64,000 bases of DNA from an uncultured Candidatus Saccharibacteria bacterium (GCA_947165975.1 CAMVCL010000004.1:1-64000); one strand, 5' to 3'. Positions 1-8,024 are shown, numbered from the stretch's first letter. Notes: generated by a model not told the origin, from the letters alone. Numbers and translations are program-made.

Positions 1-56
1 GTGGTGATGGTAATCTTGAAATCACTATGTTAAGAGAAATTGCGCCTAGGAGATAG
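1..56 (+). CDS. C-terminal end of a large surface protein (partial)
   Basis: Only the last 17 codons and the TAG stop (54-56) are inside the window; the reading frame begins at base 3. The encoded tail, GDGNLEITMLREIAPRR, is nearly identical to the tail of the 1155-residue secreted protein at 55460-58927 (GDGNLEVTMFKELAPRR). I infer that the gene entering from the left is a paralogue of that protein, or at least shares its C-terminal module. Nothing can be said of the rest of the gene. Confidence 0.75.
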   Translation, partial: GDGNLEITMLREIAPRR

Positions 57-64
57 AAATAAAA

Positions 65-99
65 AAACTGGTTCGGGATAAATCTTGAACCAGTTTTTT
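65..99. terminator. Bidirectional terminator between the partial gene and aspS
   Basis: A 10-bp stem (AAACTGGTTC at 65-74 with GAACCAGTTT at 87-96) has a 12-nt loop. It is followed by T's on the plus strand and flanked by A's on the other side, so it can end both the incoming plus-strand gene and aspS on the minus strand. Confidence 0.85.
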
Positions 100-108
100 A
101 TTATGTGA

Positions 109-1908
109 TTAGTCTTCTTCTGGAAGAATAGCTAAATGTGATTCTTCTAATTGAATTTGGTCAACTTCAGATGGTGAATTCATCATGAGGTCTACACCAG
201 AACCATTCTTTGGGAAGGCGACAATGTCACGAATGTTTTCGACAGATTCCAAAACCATGAAGATACGATCGAGACCTGGAGCACAACCAGCATGCGGTGG
301 CGCACCAAACTTAAAAGCGGAAAGCATACCACCAAAACGAGTCTCGACATATTCGTTATTATAACCTAGGATGTTGAATACTTTGTACATGATTTCTGGA
401 TTATAGTTACGTACGGCGCCAGAACAGACCTCATAACCGTTCATGACCATGTCATATTGATCGGCGACAAGTGCAAGTTTTTCTTCGTCGGTTTTTGCGG
501 CCTCTAGGGCTTCAAGGCCACCTTTTGGCATACTGAACGGGTTATGGCCAAAGTCTAGTTTGTGATTATTGTCATCCCATTCGTAGAATGGAAAATCTAT
601 TACCCAAGTATAAGCGACTTCATTAGGATTTTTTAGGTTGAAGTGATCGGCGAATTGAATACGAAGTTGTCCTAAGACTTTATTAACTTTGTTTAGTTCG
701 TCAGCACCGAAGAAAACAGCGTCGCCGGTCTTGGCTCCAGTAAGTTTTTGAACTTTTTCAATTTCGTCTTCGGTCATAAATTTGAGGATTGGAGATTTGG
801 CACCTTCTTTAGTGTAGAGAATATAGGCTAAACCACCTGCTCCGAGCTTACGAGCTTGTTTGGTAAAATCGTCGATTTCGCGACGGGTCAGATTGGCGCC
901 ATTTTTTACGCAGAGGGCTTTGACGCACGGTGTTTTAAAGACTTTAAAATCAGTTTTTTCGAATACCTTGGTGAGATCAATTAGCTCCATACCATAACGC
1001 AGATCAGGTTTATCTACGCCATAAGTGTTCATAGCGAATTCAAATGGTAAACGAGGAACTACCGAACCTTTGATCAAGTATTTTTTAGCTGGTTCAGAAT
1101 TTAAGACTAATTTCTTTTTGCCAAATTCGGTGGCAAGAGTAAGGAATAGTGGTTCGAGCTCACTACGGACTACTTCACCGTCACTGACGAAAGACATTTC
1201 ACAGTCTAGTTGATAGAAATCGCCGTATAATCTGTCGGCTCGTGGATCTTCATCGCGGAAACAGGGAGCAATTTGGAAATATTTATTGACACCACCAACC
1301 ATAAGTAGTTGTTTGAATTGTTGCGGTGCTTGAGGCAAGGCGTAGAATTTACCTGGATGCAATCTAGATGGTACTAGAAAATCACGAGCACCTTCGGGAG
1401 AAGAATTAGCAAGAATTGGAGTTGTAACTTCAGTGAAATCGTGGTCGTACATGTAATTACGAATAAAACGATAGAATTCTGAACGACGTTTGAGAATCTT
1501 TTGCATAGTGGGGCGACGAAGGTCAAGATAACGATATTTGAGCCGTAGTTCTTCAGATGATTTTTCGCCATCATCGTGAGTGTTGACTGGAAGCGGTTCG
1601 GATTTGTTGAGCAATTCTAGAGTATCAACAACAAGTTCTATTTTGCCGGTATTAATGTTTGGATTAATAAGCTCTGGGGCTCGTTCACGCATTTTGCCAG
1701 AAGCTTTTAAGACGAATTCATCGCGGACAGATTCGGCTAATTTGAAGGCCTCTTTAGTTTCTGGAGTGATGACCAATTGGATGATGTCGGTATGGTCACG
1801 TAAATCTATAAAGATTAAGCCACCGTGATCACGACGTGAATTGACCCAGCCTGCGACGGTTACTTGTTTGCCCAAAAAATTGTTCAGTTCATTTGCTAAA
1901 TTTCTCAT
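109..1908 (-). CDS. aspS: Aspartyl-tRNA synthetase
   Basis: Class II aminoacyl-tRNA synthetase of 599 residues, charging tRNA-Asp (possibly also tRNA-Asn) in the cytosol. It has an N-terminal OB-fold anticodon-binding domain (GWVNSRRDHGGLIFIDLRD, about residues 20-38) and the motif 2 region FRDEDPRADR. A bacterial-type GAD insertion domain follows, then a C-terminal motif 3 region (PHAGCAPGLDRIFMVL). Length is normal for bacterial AspRS. The start is supported by an extended -10 (TGATATAAT on the minus strand) ending 7 nt before the ATG, which suggests a leaderless transcript. The CBS-domain gene lies 24 nt upstream on the same strand, so read-through co-expression is also possible. Confidence 0.97.
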   Translation of the reverse strand: MRNLANELNNFLGKQVTVAGWVNSRRDHGGLIFIDLRDHTDIIQLVITPETKEAFKLAESVRDEFVLKASGKMRERAPELINPNINTGKIELVVDTLELLNKSEPLPVNTHDDGEKSSEELRLKYRYLDLRRPTMQKILKRRSEFYRFIRNYMYDHDFTEVTTPILANSSPEGARDFLVPSRLHPGKFYALPQAPQQFKQLLMVGGVNKYFQIAPCFRDEDPRADRLYGDFYQLDCEMSFVSDGEVVRSELEPLFLTLATEFGKKKLVLNSEPAKKYLIKGSVVPRLPFEFAMNTYGVDKPDLRYGMELIDLTKVFEKTDFKVFKTPCVKALCVKNGANLTRREIDDFTKQARKLGAGGLAYILYTKEGAKSPILKFMTEDEIEKVQKLTGAKTGDAVFFGADELNKVNKVLGQLRIQFADHFNLKNPNEVAYTWVIDFPFYEWDDNNHKLDFGHNPFSMPKGGLEALEAAKTDEEKLALVADQYDMVMNGYEVCSGAVRNYNPEIMYKVFNILGYNNEYVETRFGGMLSAFKFGAPPHAGCAPGLDRIFMVLESVENIRDIVAFPKNGSGVDLMMNSPSEVDQIQLEESHLAILPEED

Positions 1909-1932
1909 ATGTGTTATTATATCACTTTTTGG

Positions 1933-2508
1933 CTATCCTAACAAATAATCTAATAATATCTGTATAGTGAAGAAGCCAGCAAGGGAGTCGTCGGAGTCAA
2001 GAACTAGGAAATAATAACTGTTAGTACGCTCGATTTCTTCAATGACGAATTGGAGGGAATCGGTAGTGTGAAGATAGTTGACGTTTTTGTCCATGTACTT
2101 TTCGGCACGATCAGTTTTTTTGATTTCAAGGGCATTGAGAGCTTCGGTGTGAATGATGCCTTTGACTTTGTCGTGATTATCAACTACTGGGAAATTCGTA
2201 AAACCGGATTTGTATAATTTATCTAGTGTTAGAGGGCCTAAGATATCCTTGGCATTTACGAAGACCATTTTGGATTTTGGAATCATCAGTTCGTTAACGA
2301 TGCGTTCATCAAAACTCATAATGGCGGCGATGCGACTACGGGCTTGTTCGTTTAGAATACTGCGTGGAGTGCGTTGTAATATTGCGATAAAATCCTCAAT
2401 GGTTTTAGGGGTATATTTTTCGGGTTTTTTGACTGGTTTAGGAGTGCGAAAGCGCTCGAGTTTGGGGTCCAACCATTCGACGATTTTGCGCATTATCTTT
2501 TCGAACAT
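1933..2508 (-). CDS. CBS-domain-pair protein (CorC/HlyC-like, lacking the membrane part)
   Basis: 191 residues with two CBS motifs. The first contains VNELMIPKSKMVFV and FTNFPVVDNHDKVKGIIHTEAL (residues about 75-125); the second contains YMDKNVNYLHTTDSLQFVIEEI and YFLVLDSDDSLAGFFTIQILL. Such pairs usually bind adenine nucleotides. The layout resembles the cytoplasmic part of CorC/TlyC proteins, but there is no DUF21 membrane domain and no C-terminal CorC_HlyC domain, so the partner is unknown. The first 50 residues are basic. The ATG lies 10 nt from the -10 of a palindromic promoter shared with the divergent DsbA-like gene. The gene is probably co-transcribed with aspS. Confidence 0.8.
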   Translation of the reverse strand: MFEKIMRKIVEWLDPKLERFRTPKPVKKPEKYTPKTIEDFIAILQRTPRSILNEQARSRIAAIMSFDERIVNELMIPKSKMVFVNAKDILGPLTLDKLYKSGFTNFPVVDNHDKVKGIIHTEALNALEIKKTDRAEKYMDKNVNYLHTTDSLQFVIEEIERTNSYYFLVLDSDDSLAGFFTIQILLDYLLG

Positions 2509-2509
2509 G

Positions 2510-2529
2510 ATATAATATATTATATCATT
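2510..2529. promoter_or_regulatory. Palindromic divergent promoter
   Basis: A perfect 20-bp palindrome carries an extended -10 box (TGATATAAT) on each strand. It lies between the CBS gene (minus) and the DsbA-like gene (plus). Each -10 overlaps the other's start region, so the two promoters share one melted segment. Almost the same palindrome recurs at 53631-53647 between tsaE and murC. Confidence 0.65.
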
Positions 2530-2551
2530 ATTTCATTAAAGGGAGTGATTC

Positions 2552-3310
2552 ATGAGGAAAAAAAATGGCTTTTCGGTAATTTCGGTGATTATAGGCATAG
2601 CGATTGTGTCGCTTATTGGAGTTGCAGCTTATTTTGTAATTGACGGAAATAACAATGCGACAAATTTTAAAGAATATGACTTTTATTCGGTAATTGCGCC
2701 AGACAAGAACAATGGCGAAATTGGTGACCATGTAAAAGGCTCTGAGGATGCAGCTGCATTGATTTTTGAATATGCGGATTATCAGTGCCCTGGTTGTGCT
2801 TCGATTAATTCTAAAGTTAATAAAGCAATCGAAGAATCTGATGGTAAATTAGCGGTAGTATATCGTAGCTTCTTATTGTCGTATCATAAAAATGGTACTG
2901 CTGCGGCTTCGGCAGCTGAGGCTGCTGGTATTCAGGGGTATTGGAAACCGTATGCTGATAAACTATTTTCAGAACAAGCTGAATGGGAGAATGCTTCCGG
3001 TTCGGAGCGTTCAGCGCTGTTTAATAAGTACTTTGAGGAAGTGACGGATGGTAAAGGGGATATTGATAAGTTTAATCAGGATATTGCAAGTGAAGCAGTT
3101 TCAAAAAAGATTAGTTTTGATATGGGGATTGGTAAGCGAGTAAACGTGGAATCTACACCGGCATTTTACGTTGATGGGCAGGAAATTAACTGGAGTGAAG
3201 CTGGTAGTGTTGTTGTAAATGGAAAGACTATTAGTTGGGAAGCAGGTAGATCTGGTGATGAGTTTATTAAACTATTAAAAGATATTGCTGACGCCAAGGC
3301 TGGTGAATAA
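2552..3310 (+). CDS. Membrane-anchored DsbA-like thiol-disulfide oxidoreductase
   Basis: 252 residues. An N-terminal membrane segment (about residues 8-28) is followed by an extracytoplasmic thioredoxin-fold domain with the CxxC site in YADYQCPGCASIN (about residues 75-80). The later ESTPAFYVDG segment carries the cis-proline expected after an insert helical domain. The family (DsbA/BdbD, thioredoxin_4) forms disulfides in secreted proteins. This fits the neighbourhood, where many predicted surface proteins contain paired cysteines. The start has a good ribosome site (AAAGGGAG, about 8 nt upstream), unlike most genes here. A strong hairpin terminator follows. The membrane quinone partner is not in the window. 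Confidence 0.88.
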   Translation: MRKKNGFSVISVIIGIAIVSLIGVAAYFVIDGNNNATNFKEYDFYSVIAPDKNNGEIGDHVKGSEDAAALIFEYADYQCPGCASINSKVNKAIEESDGKLAVVYRSFLLSYHKNGTAAASAAEAAGIQGYWKPYADKLFSEQAEWENASGSERSALFNKYFEEVTDGKGDIDKFNQDIASEAVSKKISFDMGIGKRVNVESTPAFYVDGQEINWSEAGSVVVNGKTISWEAGRSGDEFIKLLKDIADAKAGE

Positions 3311-3324
3311 ATAATAGCTATATT

Positions 3325-3356
3325 CAAAACCCCCTCTGTGCACCACAGAGGGGGTT
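3325..3356. terminator. Strong bidirectional hairpin after the DsbA-like gene
   Basis: CAAAACCCCCTCTGTG pairs with CACAGAGGGGGTTTTG across a 3-nt spacer at 3341-3343. The stem is long enough to end the DsbA-like gene on the plus strand and the small ORF at 3367-3456 on the minus strand. Confidence 0.85.
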
Positions 3357-3366
3357 TTGACGAGCA

Positions 3367-3456
3367 TTAAATCTCGATAAACTCTTGCCAAGGAGCAGGA
3401 GCTATTTTTGACTCTTGACGTCCCTTGTTGGAACGTTTTGGTCGTTTGATACGCAT
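3367..3456 (-). CDS. Small basic protein, 29 residues
   Basis: A 29-codon ORF encodes a protein that starts MRIKRPKRSNKGRQ and ends WQEFIEI; it is basic at the N-terminus. Support comes from context. There is a promoter on the same strand (3561-3589: TTGCGC, 17-nt spacer, TAGAAT). An AAGGAG element lies 12 nt before the ATG, and a strong terminator comes directly after the stop. The leader of about 100 nt contains complementary segments (CGCTC with GAGCG; AGACTT with AAGTCT). I do not recognise the protein. It could be a leader peptide or an RNA-binding protein; the transcription unit is better supported than the protein. Confidence 0.5.
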   Translation of the reverse strand: MRIKRPKRSNKGRQESKIAPAPWQEFIEI

Positions 3457-3560
3457 GTATCTAGTTTTCTCCTTAATATTCTCGCTCGTCGACCGACCCA
3501 CCTCGCGAAAGACTTTTTTAGCCGTAAGTCTATTGGGAAAAATAATGAGCGATAGGATTT

Positions 3561-3589
3561 ATTCTAGCAAAGAAATTTGAAACGCGCAA
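3561..3589 (-). promoter_or_regulatory. Promoter of the 29-residue ORF
   Basis: On the minus strand, TTGCGC, a 17-nt spacer, then TAGAAT. It points into a leader of about 100 nt that ends at the ribosome site of the small ORF at 3367-3456. Confidence 0.5.
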
Positions 3590-3614
3590 GCATAAAAATG
3601 ATATAATCAGTAGT

Positions 3615-4289
3615 ATGAAAAAGCGTGGGCGCATAAAGATACACAAGATCAAAACTTGGCAGCTTTTGGTAATTTTGATTCCACTTCTTTTTATTGATGC
3701 GACCTTGCTTAGGCTTGATCATATTCGGATGACAGAACTTAGGGACGCTGTGCTGGCGGCGGATGAAGCTGATGACGATGATGGCATAACCAATGGACTA
3801 AATGAGCTTAAAAAATTTGTTTTTTCTAATATCGTGATAAATGTTGTGGATGATAATGGGAAACAAAAAATAATGTTTGGGACGGGCCCATTTTATTTGG
3901 AACATCAATATATTAGAGCCGCAAATGCAGCATTAGAAGAGGCTGAAAAGAATGTTGCTTCTGATGGTAATCCAAACGGGAATGTTTATGCGGCAGCTTC
4001 ACAAGTTTGTCGTCCGCAGGCGATTGCGAATGGATGGACTTGGGATAATCCAAATTATATCAACTGTATGATGAGTGAGATACAAAAGTATCCAGCAGCT
4101 GACGAACTAACAAGCAGTATTGTGGCGAATCTGCCTTCGACTGAGTTATATCGTAAGAATTACGCTTCGCCACTATGGGCGCCGAGTTTGTCTGGGGTGA
4201 TGATCTTGATTACAGCTATTATTATTGTTGTAGTTTTGATAAGATTTGTAGTGTGGATAATACTGCGCCTTTCTCTGTTATTCTTATGA
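3615..4289 (+). CDS. Unknown protein with N- and C-terminal membrane segments
   Basis: 224 residues. A basic N-terminus precedes a membrane helix (LLVILIPLLFIDATLL, about residues 18-33), then an extracytoplasmic region of about 150 residues containing two cysteines (SQVC and INCMM). A second hydrophobic helix at the very C-terminus (MILITAIIIVVVLIRFVVWII) is followed by almost nothing. I recognise no family. The ATG is 7 nt after an extended -10 (TGATATAAT), suggesting a leaderless mRNA. The two cysteines could be substrates of the DsbA-like protein upstream; this is inference. Confidence 0.75.
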   Translation: MKKRGRIKIHKIKTWQLLVILIPLLFIDATLLRLDHIRMTELRDAVLAADEADDDDGITNGLNELKKFVFSNIVINVVDDNGKQKIMFGTGPFYLEHQYIRAANAALEEAEKNVASDGNPNGNVYAAASQVCRPQAIANGWTWDNPNYINCMMSEIQKYPAADELTSSIVANLPSTELYRKNYASPLWAPSLSGVMILITAIIIVVVLIRFVVWIILRLSLLFL

Positions 4290-4326
4290 TTATTGATGTG
4301 AATAGGGAAAATCCTTAAAAAACCTC

Positions 4327-4379
4327 TTGACAATTGTTTTCTAGGGTCATAAGATAGGATTATAATAACTTAAGGAGGA
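4327..4379 (+). promoter_or_regulatory. Promoter and strong ribosome site of the 67-residue gene
   Basis: TTGACA (4327-4332), a 17-nt spacer and TAAGAT (4350-4355), then a TATAAT at 4361-4366 and the ribosome site TAAGGAGGA at 4371-4379. Which -10 is used is uncertain. The near-perfect Shine-Dalgarno predicts strong translation. Confidence 0.6.
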
Positions 4380-4387
4380 AAGCATAA

Positions 4388-4591
4388 ATGGCTTACGAAC
4401 ACACCAACGGTAAAGGCGTGAAATATTACTTACACAAATCTGAAGTTACTCTTCGCGGTGGCAAGCCTCAAACAATTTATTTCTTTACTAAGGAAGAAAA
4501 TGGCGGTAAAGGTACTCCATGTGATCTTCCAGCTGATCGTGAAGTGGTTGAGAATCCACGCAATGGTTTCTTGACTCTCAAGAAGAAATAA
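4388..4591 (+). CDS. Small conserved-looking cytosolic protein, 67 residues
   Basis: 67 residues, no membrane segment, rich in Lys and Gly (TNGKGVKYYLHKSEVTLRGG; C-terminal LKKK). It looks like a compact beta-rich domain. A strong promoter, an excellent ribosome site and a tight terminator make a single-gene unit that is probably highly expressed. The gene at 19891-20106 is similar in size, basicity and expression signals but not obviously in sequence. Function unknown; nucleic-acid binding is possible but unproven. Confidence 0.75.
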   Translation: MAYEHTNGKGVKYYLHKSEVTLRGGKPQTIYFFTKEENGGKGTPCDLPADREVVENPRNGFLTLKKK

Positions 4592-4606
4592 TTAGAATAT
4601 AGTCAT

Positions 4607-4637
4607 AAAATATCGCACATTTGGTGCGATATTTTTG
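4607..4637 (+). terminator. Terminator after the 67-residue gene
   Basis: AAATATCGCAC (4607-4617) pairs with GTGCGATATTT (4623-4633) around a 5-nt loop, followed by T's. Confidence 0.85.
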
Positions 4638-4679
4638 TTGACCATTTTATTTTTGATGGAAACTTGATAGGATAGTAAT

Positions 4680-6353
4680 ATGAGCGGAGAAAAGATTGGT
4701 AATTCTGAAGAATCAGTACCAACTATTAAAGGGGAATTAGGGGAGTGGAGTGAAGGAATTGATTTAGAAAAAAGGATGCCCAAGCCTTTTGATATTGATT
4801 TGAAAGATTTTTTTGATAGAGATGAATTAGAATTGGTATCATCTGGTAAATCCGAATCGGAAATTGCCGAATTAGAGAAAATCAATCATGAAGCGTTTTT
4901 GCATAATAATGCAGAATTTGAAAAGTTGAATGAACGGATTTTGCAGATAGCAGAGCTAGGGCCAGATGAAATTGATGCTTTATATCATGACAAAAATACT
5001 AGTGATTCCGATAAGTCCATAATAGTTTGCATTGAGGTTTCACGGATGTCAGATGAAGAATACGATGCGTGTTATGCTGAGGAACCGGAGTTACTTGGAA
5101 ATATTAGTAAGGTGGCAGGTTCTATTTATGGGTTTGGTATTGCGTTTTCGCGTAGTAAACTTGAGAGAGACGATGCTCCTTTTAGAATAATGACAGAGAG
5201 GGAACGTGAAGTTACTAAACCTGGTTCGGTTGAAGATATTGCATCCGCTGCGTTGGAATCTTATGTGATGAATCCAAATTACGACAATTATCGTATTTCG
5301 GATTATTCAGAATATCTCCATGGCATTATGCTAGATTGTACAAAAAGGACGATAGATGATAAAGACGGTACAATTGCGGAAGAGATTGATTTGGAAAAGT
5401 TTCAGGAACGAGTTATAGAGTCGATGAGTTGGGCGGTTTTAGATGCTTTTTCTGTACAAAAAGATTATACTGCTGCGGAATATGATGAATTACAAAAACG
5501 CGCTGTTAAAATGTTTGCTGATTATAATACGGGTCATCATTATATTACAGATGAAGAGTACTATGTTGGTCAAGTATCAGTTGTGGATGGGAATAATAAT
5601 CGCCGAATGGGCAGTATTTATGCATATGAACAAGATGATTTTTGGGATAATTACATGAAGAGCGTTCGAAGTAATAACGATGAGGTGTTTAGGTATAGCA
5701 GTGAGGTTGCTCGTGCAGAAATGGAACCGTGGGCGGATAAGATTGATCTAGAATATTTAGAATTTATCAATGATGACGATAGCTTGGATTGTGAAGAAAA
5801 GTATAGAAGAATTACGGCTTATATTCAAGGGGTTTTTGAAGTAGAAAACTTGGATGAAAATGGGCAAAGCCGTCCGATTAGCGTAAGATGGTTTCGTTTT
5901 GAGGAATCAAAAGTAAAAAAATTGATTAAAAAGGTATTGGGAATTTCTGAAGAAAATGAAGATTTACCGGAAGCATATGCCGGAGGGTATTATTCGGATT
6001 CGGAAAAGAGTATCTATTATATTAAACCGGAACAATCAAAAACGAAATTATCACTTGCTGAAATTGATACGGTTGTGCATGAAATGTGGCACGCTAAGCA
6101 ATTTGAGTTGATGAGAGTGCAACCTGGTACGAGAGTGAGTACCGATGATATAAAGGTACGTATGTACGAGAAGAATAGTTCGGCTTATAATGTACTCGAA
6201 CGTAGGCTAATGGAAAAAGGCAATGAAGCTTATTATATGCAAGTTTTGGAGCGGGAAGCGTATGCGATTGGGAGTATTATACAAGAACGTTTGGACAGGC
6301 GTCGCAATAAGACGCTCGGAGAAAAGATATTAAGTCTATTTAACTTTAAGTAA
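4680..6353 (+). CDS. Putative zinc metalloprotease (HExxH), otherwise unknown
   Basis: 557 residues, acidic, no signal peptide or membrane helix visible, so probably cytosolic. Near the C-terminus it has VVHEMWHAKQFE, which fits the HExxH zinc site, and about 60 residues later EREAYAIG, which could supply the third (glutamate) ligand as in gluzincins. The 450 residues before it match nothing I know and are rich in Asp, Glu and Tyr. The start is an ATG after TAGGAT plus 6 nt, consistent with the leaderless pattern of this genome. A toxin or a maturation protease are both possible; substrate unknown. Confidence 0.7.
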   Translation: MSGEKIGNSEESVPTIKGELGEWSEGIDLEKRMPKPFDIDLKDFFDRDELELVSSGKSESEIAELEKINHEAFLHNNAEFEKLNERILQIAELGPDEIDALYHDKNTSDSDKSIIVCIEVSRMSDEEYDACYAEEPELLGNISKVAGSIYGFGIAFSRSKLERDDAPFRIMTEREREVTKPGSVEDIASAALESYVMNPNYDNYRISDYSEYLHGIMLDCTKRTIDDKDGTIAEEIDLEKFQERVIESMSWAVLDAFSVQKDYTAAEYDELQKRAVKMFADYNTGHHYITDEEYYVGQVSVVDGNNNRRMGSIYAYEQDDFWDNYMKSVRSNNDEVFRYSSEVARAEMEPWADKIDLEYLEFINDDDSLDCEEKYRRITAYIQGVFEVENLDENGQSRPISVRWFRFEESKVKKLIKKVLGISEENEDLPEAYAGGYYSDSEKSIYYIKPEQSKTKLSLAEIDTVVHEMWHAKQFELMRVQPGTRVSTDDIKVRMYEKNSSAYNVLERRLMEKGNEAYYMQVLEREAYAIGSIIQERLDRRRNKTLGEKILSLFNFK

Positions 6354-6359
6354 AGAATA

Positions 6360-6388
6360 GAGCGGTCAATAGTGACCGCTCGTTTTTT
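6360..6388 (+). terminator. Terminator after the metalloprotease-like gene
   Basis: GAGCGGTCA (6360-6368) pairs with TGACCGCTC (6373-6381) around a 4-nt loop, then a T-run. It also lies just past the 3' end of the minus-strand gene. Confidence 0.88.
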
Positions 6389-6395
6389 AATCTAC

Positions 6396-7067
6396 TCACT
6401 TCATGGCAGCTTCGATGTGCTTTTTACGGATTTCATCTGTAATACGGGCAATTTCGGCCGGTCCTTTTGCGAATCCGGGTACTGCCCATGCACCCCAAAG
6501 TTCACACACGGTGCTGTGGTTAGGTTTGGCGTCCAGGAATGTAATTGCATGGAAGGTCGGTTGCCAGCCGCAGAAGATAAAGTAGAGTCGGGAGCGTTCC
6601 CACTGTCCAGCTGACATTATGACGTGGAGCTGAGAGAAGGAATCGCCACTTTCGGTAAACAGTTCAGCTGCCATGCGGTCCTCATCGTTGCCGCTGAAGA
6701 CGACTGGTAGCATATGAACCATTTCGTTATTGATACCGTGTTGGTTGAGCCATTTGGCACCAGCGGCGGCTAACGATATGGTCTTGTGTCCCTCATGAAC
6801 ACCACCGAAGGTCATGTAGTAGACGGTCATACCTTTGGCTTCTAGTTCAAGACCGACAGAGAGACCTTTTTGGAGGCGCTGCTCATATTCGGGGCCAGGT
6901 GTGCCGTCGGCGTTTAGCGGATGTTGGGCCTTAACAGCAACGATGGCATTTTTGCCGTTGCGTTGTAGGCGATTTAAGGTGTTAATGCGAGCTTGTTCTT
7001 CGAGTACGGCCCACTGATATACTTCGTCGGTCATCCAATCCTGACGGATTACTTTCGCTTCTTTCAT
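6396..7067 (-). CDS. DUF218-like (YdcF/SanA/ElyC-type) cytosolic protein
   Basis: 223 residues, no membrane segment. The core has the layout of DUF218 proteins: a hydrophobic strand (NAIVAVKAQ), a glycine turn (MTFGGVHEGHK), LAAAGAKWLNQHGI, then further strands ending in HAITFLDAK. The closest named relatives are YdcF and SanA, but the match is by eye and partial. Base and codon use is more GC-rich than its neighbours (CTG, GCC, CGG), and it has a consensus-like promoter with a GGAGGGG ribosome site rather than a leaderless start. Both suggest possible transfer. The stop is TGA, so TGA is a stop codon in this organism. Confidence 0.65.
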   Translation of the reverse strand: MKEAKVIRQDWMTDEVYQWAVLEEQARINTLNRLQRNGKNAIVAVKAQHPLNADGTPGPEYEQRLQKGLSVGLELEAKGMTVYYMTFGGVHEGHKTISLAAAGAKWLNQHGINNEMVHMLPVVFSGNDEDRMAAELFTESGDSFSQLHVIMSAGQWERSRLYFIFCGWQPTFHAITFLDAKPNHSTVCELWGAWAVPGFAKGPAEIARITDEIRKKHIEAAMK

Positions 7068-7137
7068 TTGTCTATCCCCTCCATAGAATTTGAGTAGATT
7101 TCTAAGTTACCTACTTATGTCTATAAGCACTGTATAT

Positions 7138-7166
7138 ATTATACCATACTTAACTTAAAAAGTCAA
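7138..7166 (-). promoter_or_regulatory. Promoter of the DUF218-like gene
   Basis: On the minus strand TTGACT (7161-7166), a 17-nt spacer and TATAAT (7138-7143) with an extended TG. A leader of about 65 nt runs to the ribosome site GGAGGGG. Confidence 0.75.
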
Positions 7167-7301
7167 GATAAGTATTTGCATCTATAGAGAGGATATTCAG
7201 AAAAAGCTACAAAATAAGGATAAGGAAATCTTATAAGAACACTATATAATATTAGAGATCATGGTATAATTATGTAGTATAAGCATAATAAAAATAGAAG
7301 T

Positions 7302-7850
7302 ATGGAAAATAGTAAATCTAACGAGATAGTTTCAGCTGATAGTAATTCCTTTGACAAACCATCAAACAACACGTTTGTCGCAGACCAGATTTATCCTACG
7401 CCGGCATCGCCCACTTCGTCGGATTCTTTTGTAAACAATTCTCGAATTAATGCTTCTCAGGCCAACAATGATCAAGAAAACGACAAACTATCTAGCTATA
7501 ACGTAAAAAAATCGTTCATATCTATTGCTACGGCAGTGTTACGCGGCGCTGGCGTTCTTATGGTTATTCAATATATCTTTATCGTTGTTATCTCGGTGAT
7601 TGGTAATTTATTGATTACGGTTAATCCAGATACAGGAGAGAAGATAAACGGTCCCGACAGCATAATTCCAAGTATGCTGGGAGAGTGGAAGTCTTTTTTG
7701 ATATTTGTAGTTGGTATCGTTTGCTTATTTATATCGCATAAAGCCTCTAAGAGTAATGATGCTGGTGTGCATAAAAAAACTAGGGCAAGAATCGAAACAA
7801 TGGAAAAGGAGAGGGACGCCGTCCATAAAAGTACTACTTCAAATTCTTAA
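7302..7850 (+). CDS. Unknown protein with two membrane helices
   Basis: 182 residues. The first 60-65 residues are Ser/Asn-rich and probably disordered. Two hydrophobic segments follow (GAGVLMVIQYIFIVVISVIGNLLI and FLIFVVGIVCLFI), joined by a short loop, then a charged tail (KTRARIETMEKERDAV). I recognise no family. The ATG is about 30 nt after an extended -10 (TGGTATAAT) without a visible ribosome site. It is the first gene of the accessory segment 7300-11040 and is followed by the first copy of a diverged direct repeat. Confidence 0.65.
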   Translation: MENSKSNEIVSADSNSFDKPSNNTFVADQIYPTPASPTSSDSFVNNSRINASQANNDQENDKLSSYNVKKSFISIATAVLRGAGVLMVIQYIFIVVISVIGNLLITVNPDTGEKINGPDSIIPSMLGEWKSFLIFVVGIVCLFISHKASKSNDAGVHKKTRARIETMEKERDAVHKSTTSNS

Positions 7851-7877
7851 GAGAAAATAATTTAAAGTTGAGATTTG

Positions 7878-8024
7878 TTAGGGTATTAAAAGGTAAATAT
7901 ATATTGGGCAAAACAGCGGTTTTCGCCTTATTTTGCGTGCAAAACTAATACAAGATTACAGTCCAGACCTCACAAGACTTAAAAAAATTTACTACTAAAA
8001 AATCGGCCAAAATGCCGACTTATA
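7878..8024 (+). repeat. Diverged direct repeat, copy A
   Basis: Starts with TTAGGGTATTAA (7878-7889) and ends with a 21-nt segment at 7989-8009 that is exactly repeated in copy B, followed by a small GCCG hairpin. The two blocks are 111 nt apart here and 112 nt apart in copy B. The middle is only loosely conserved but keeps the same alternation of GC and A/T tracts. No ORF is visible. The 3' hairpin can act as a terminator. Confidence 0.7.

Noticed and set aside
1025-1213. Long antisense frames over aspS, hrcA, pnp, lepA and others
   Set aside because: They are opposite strongly supported genes, lack starts with -10 or ribosome signals and show no family motifs.
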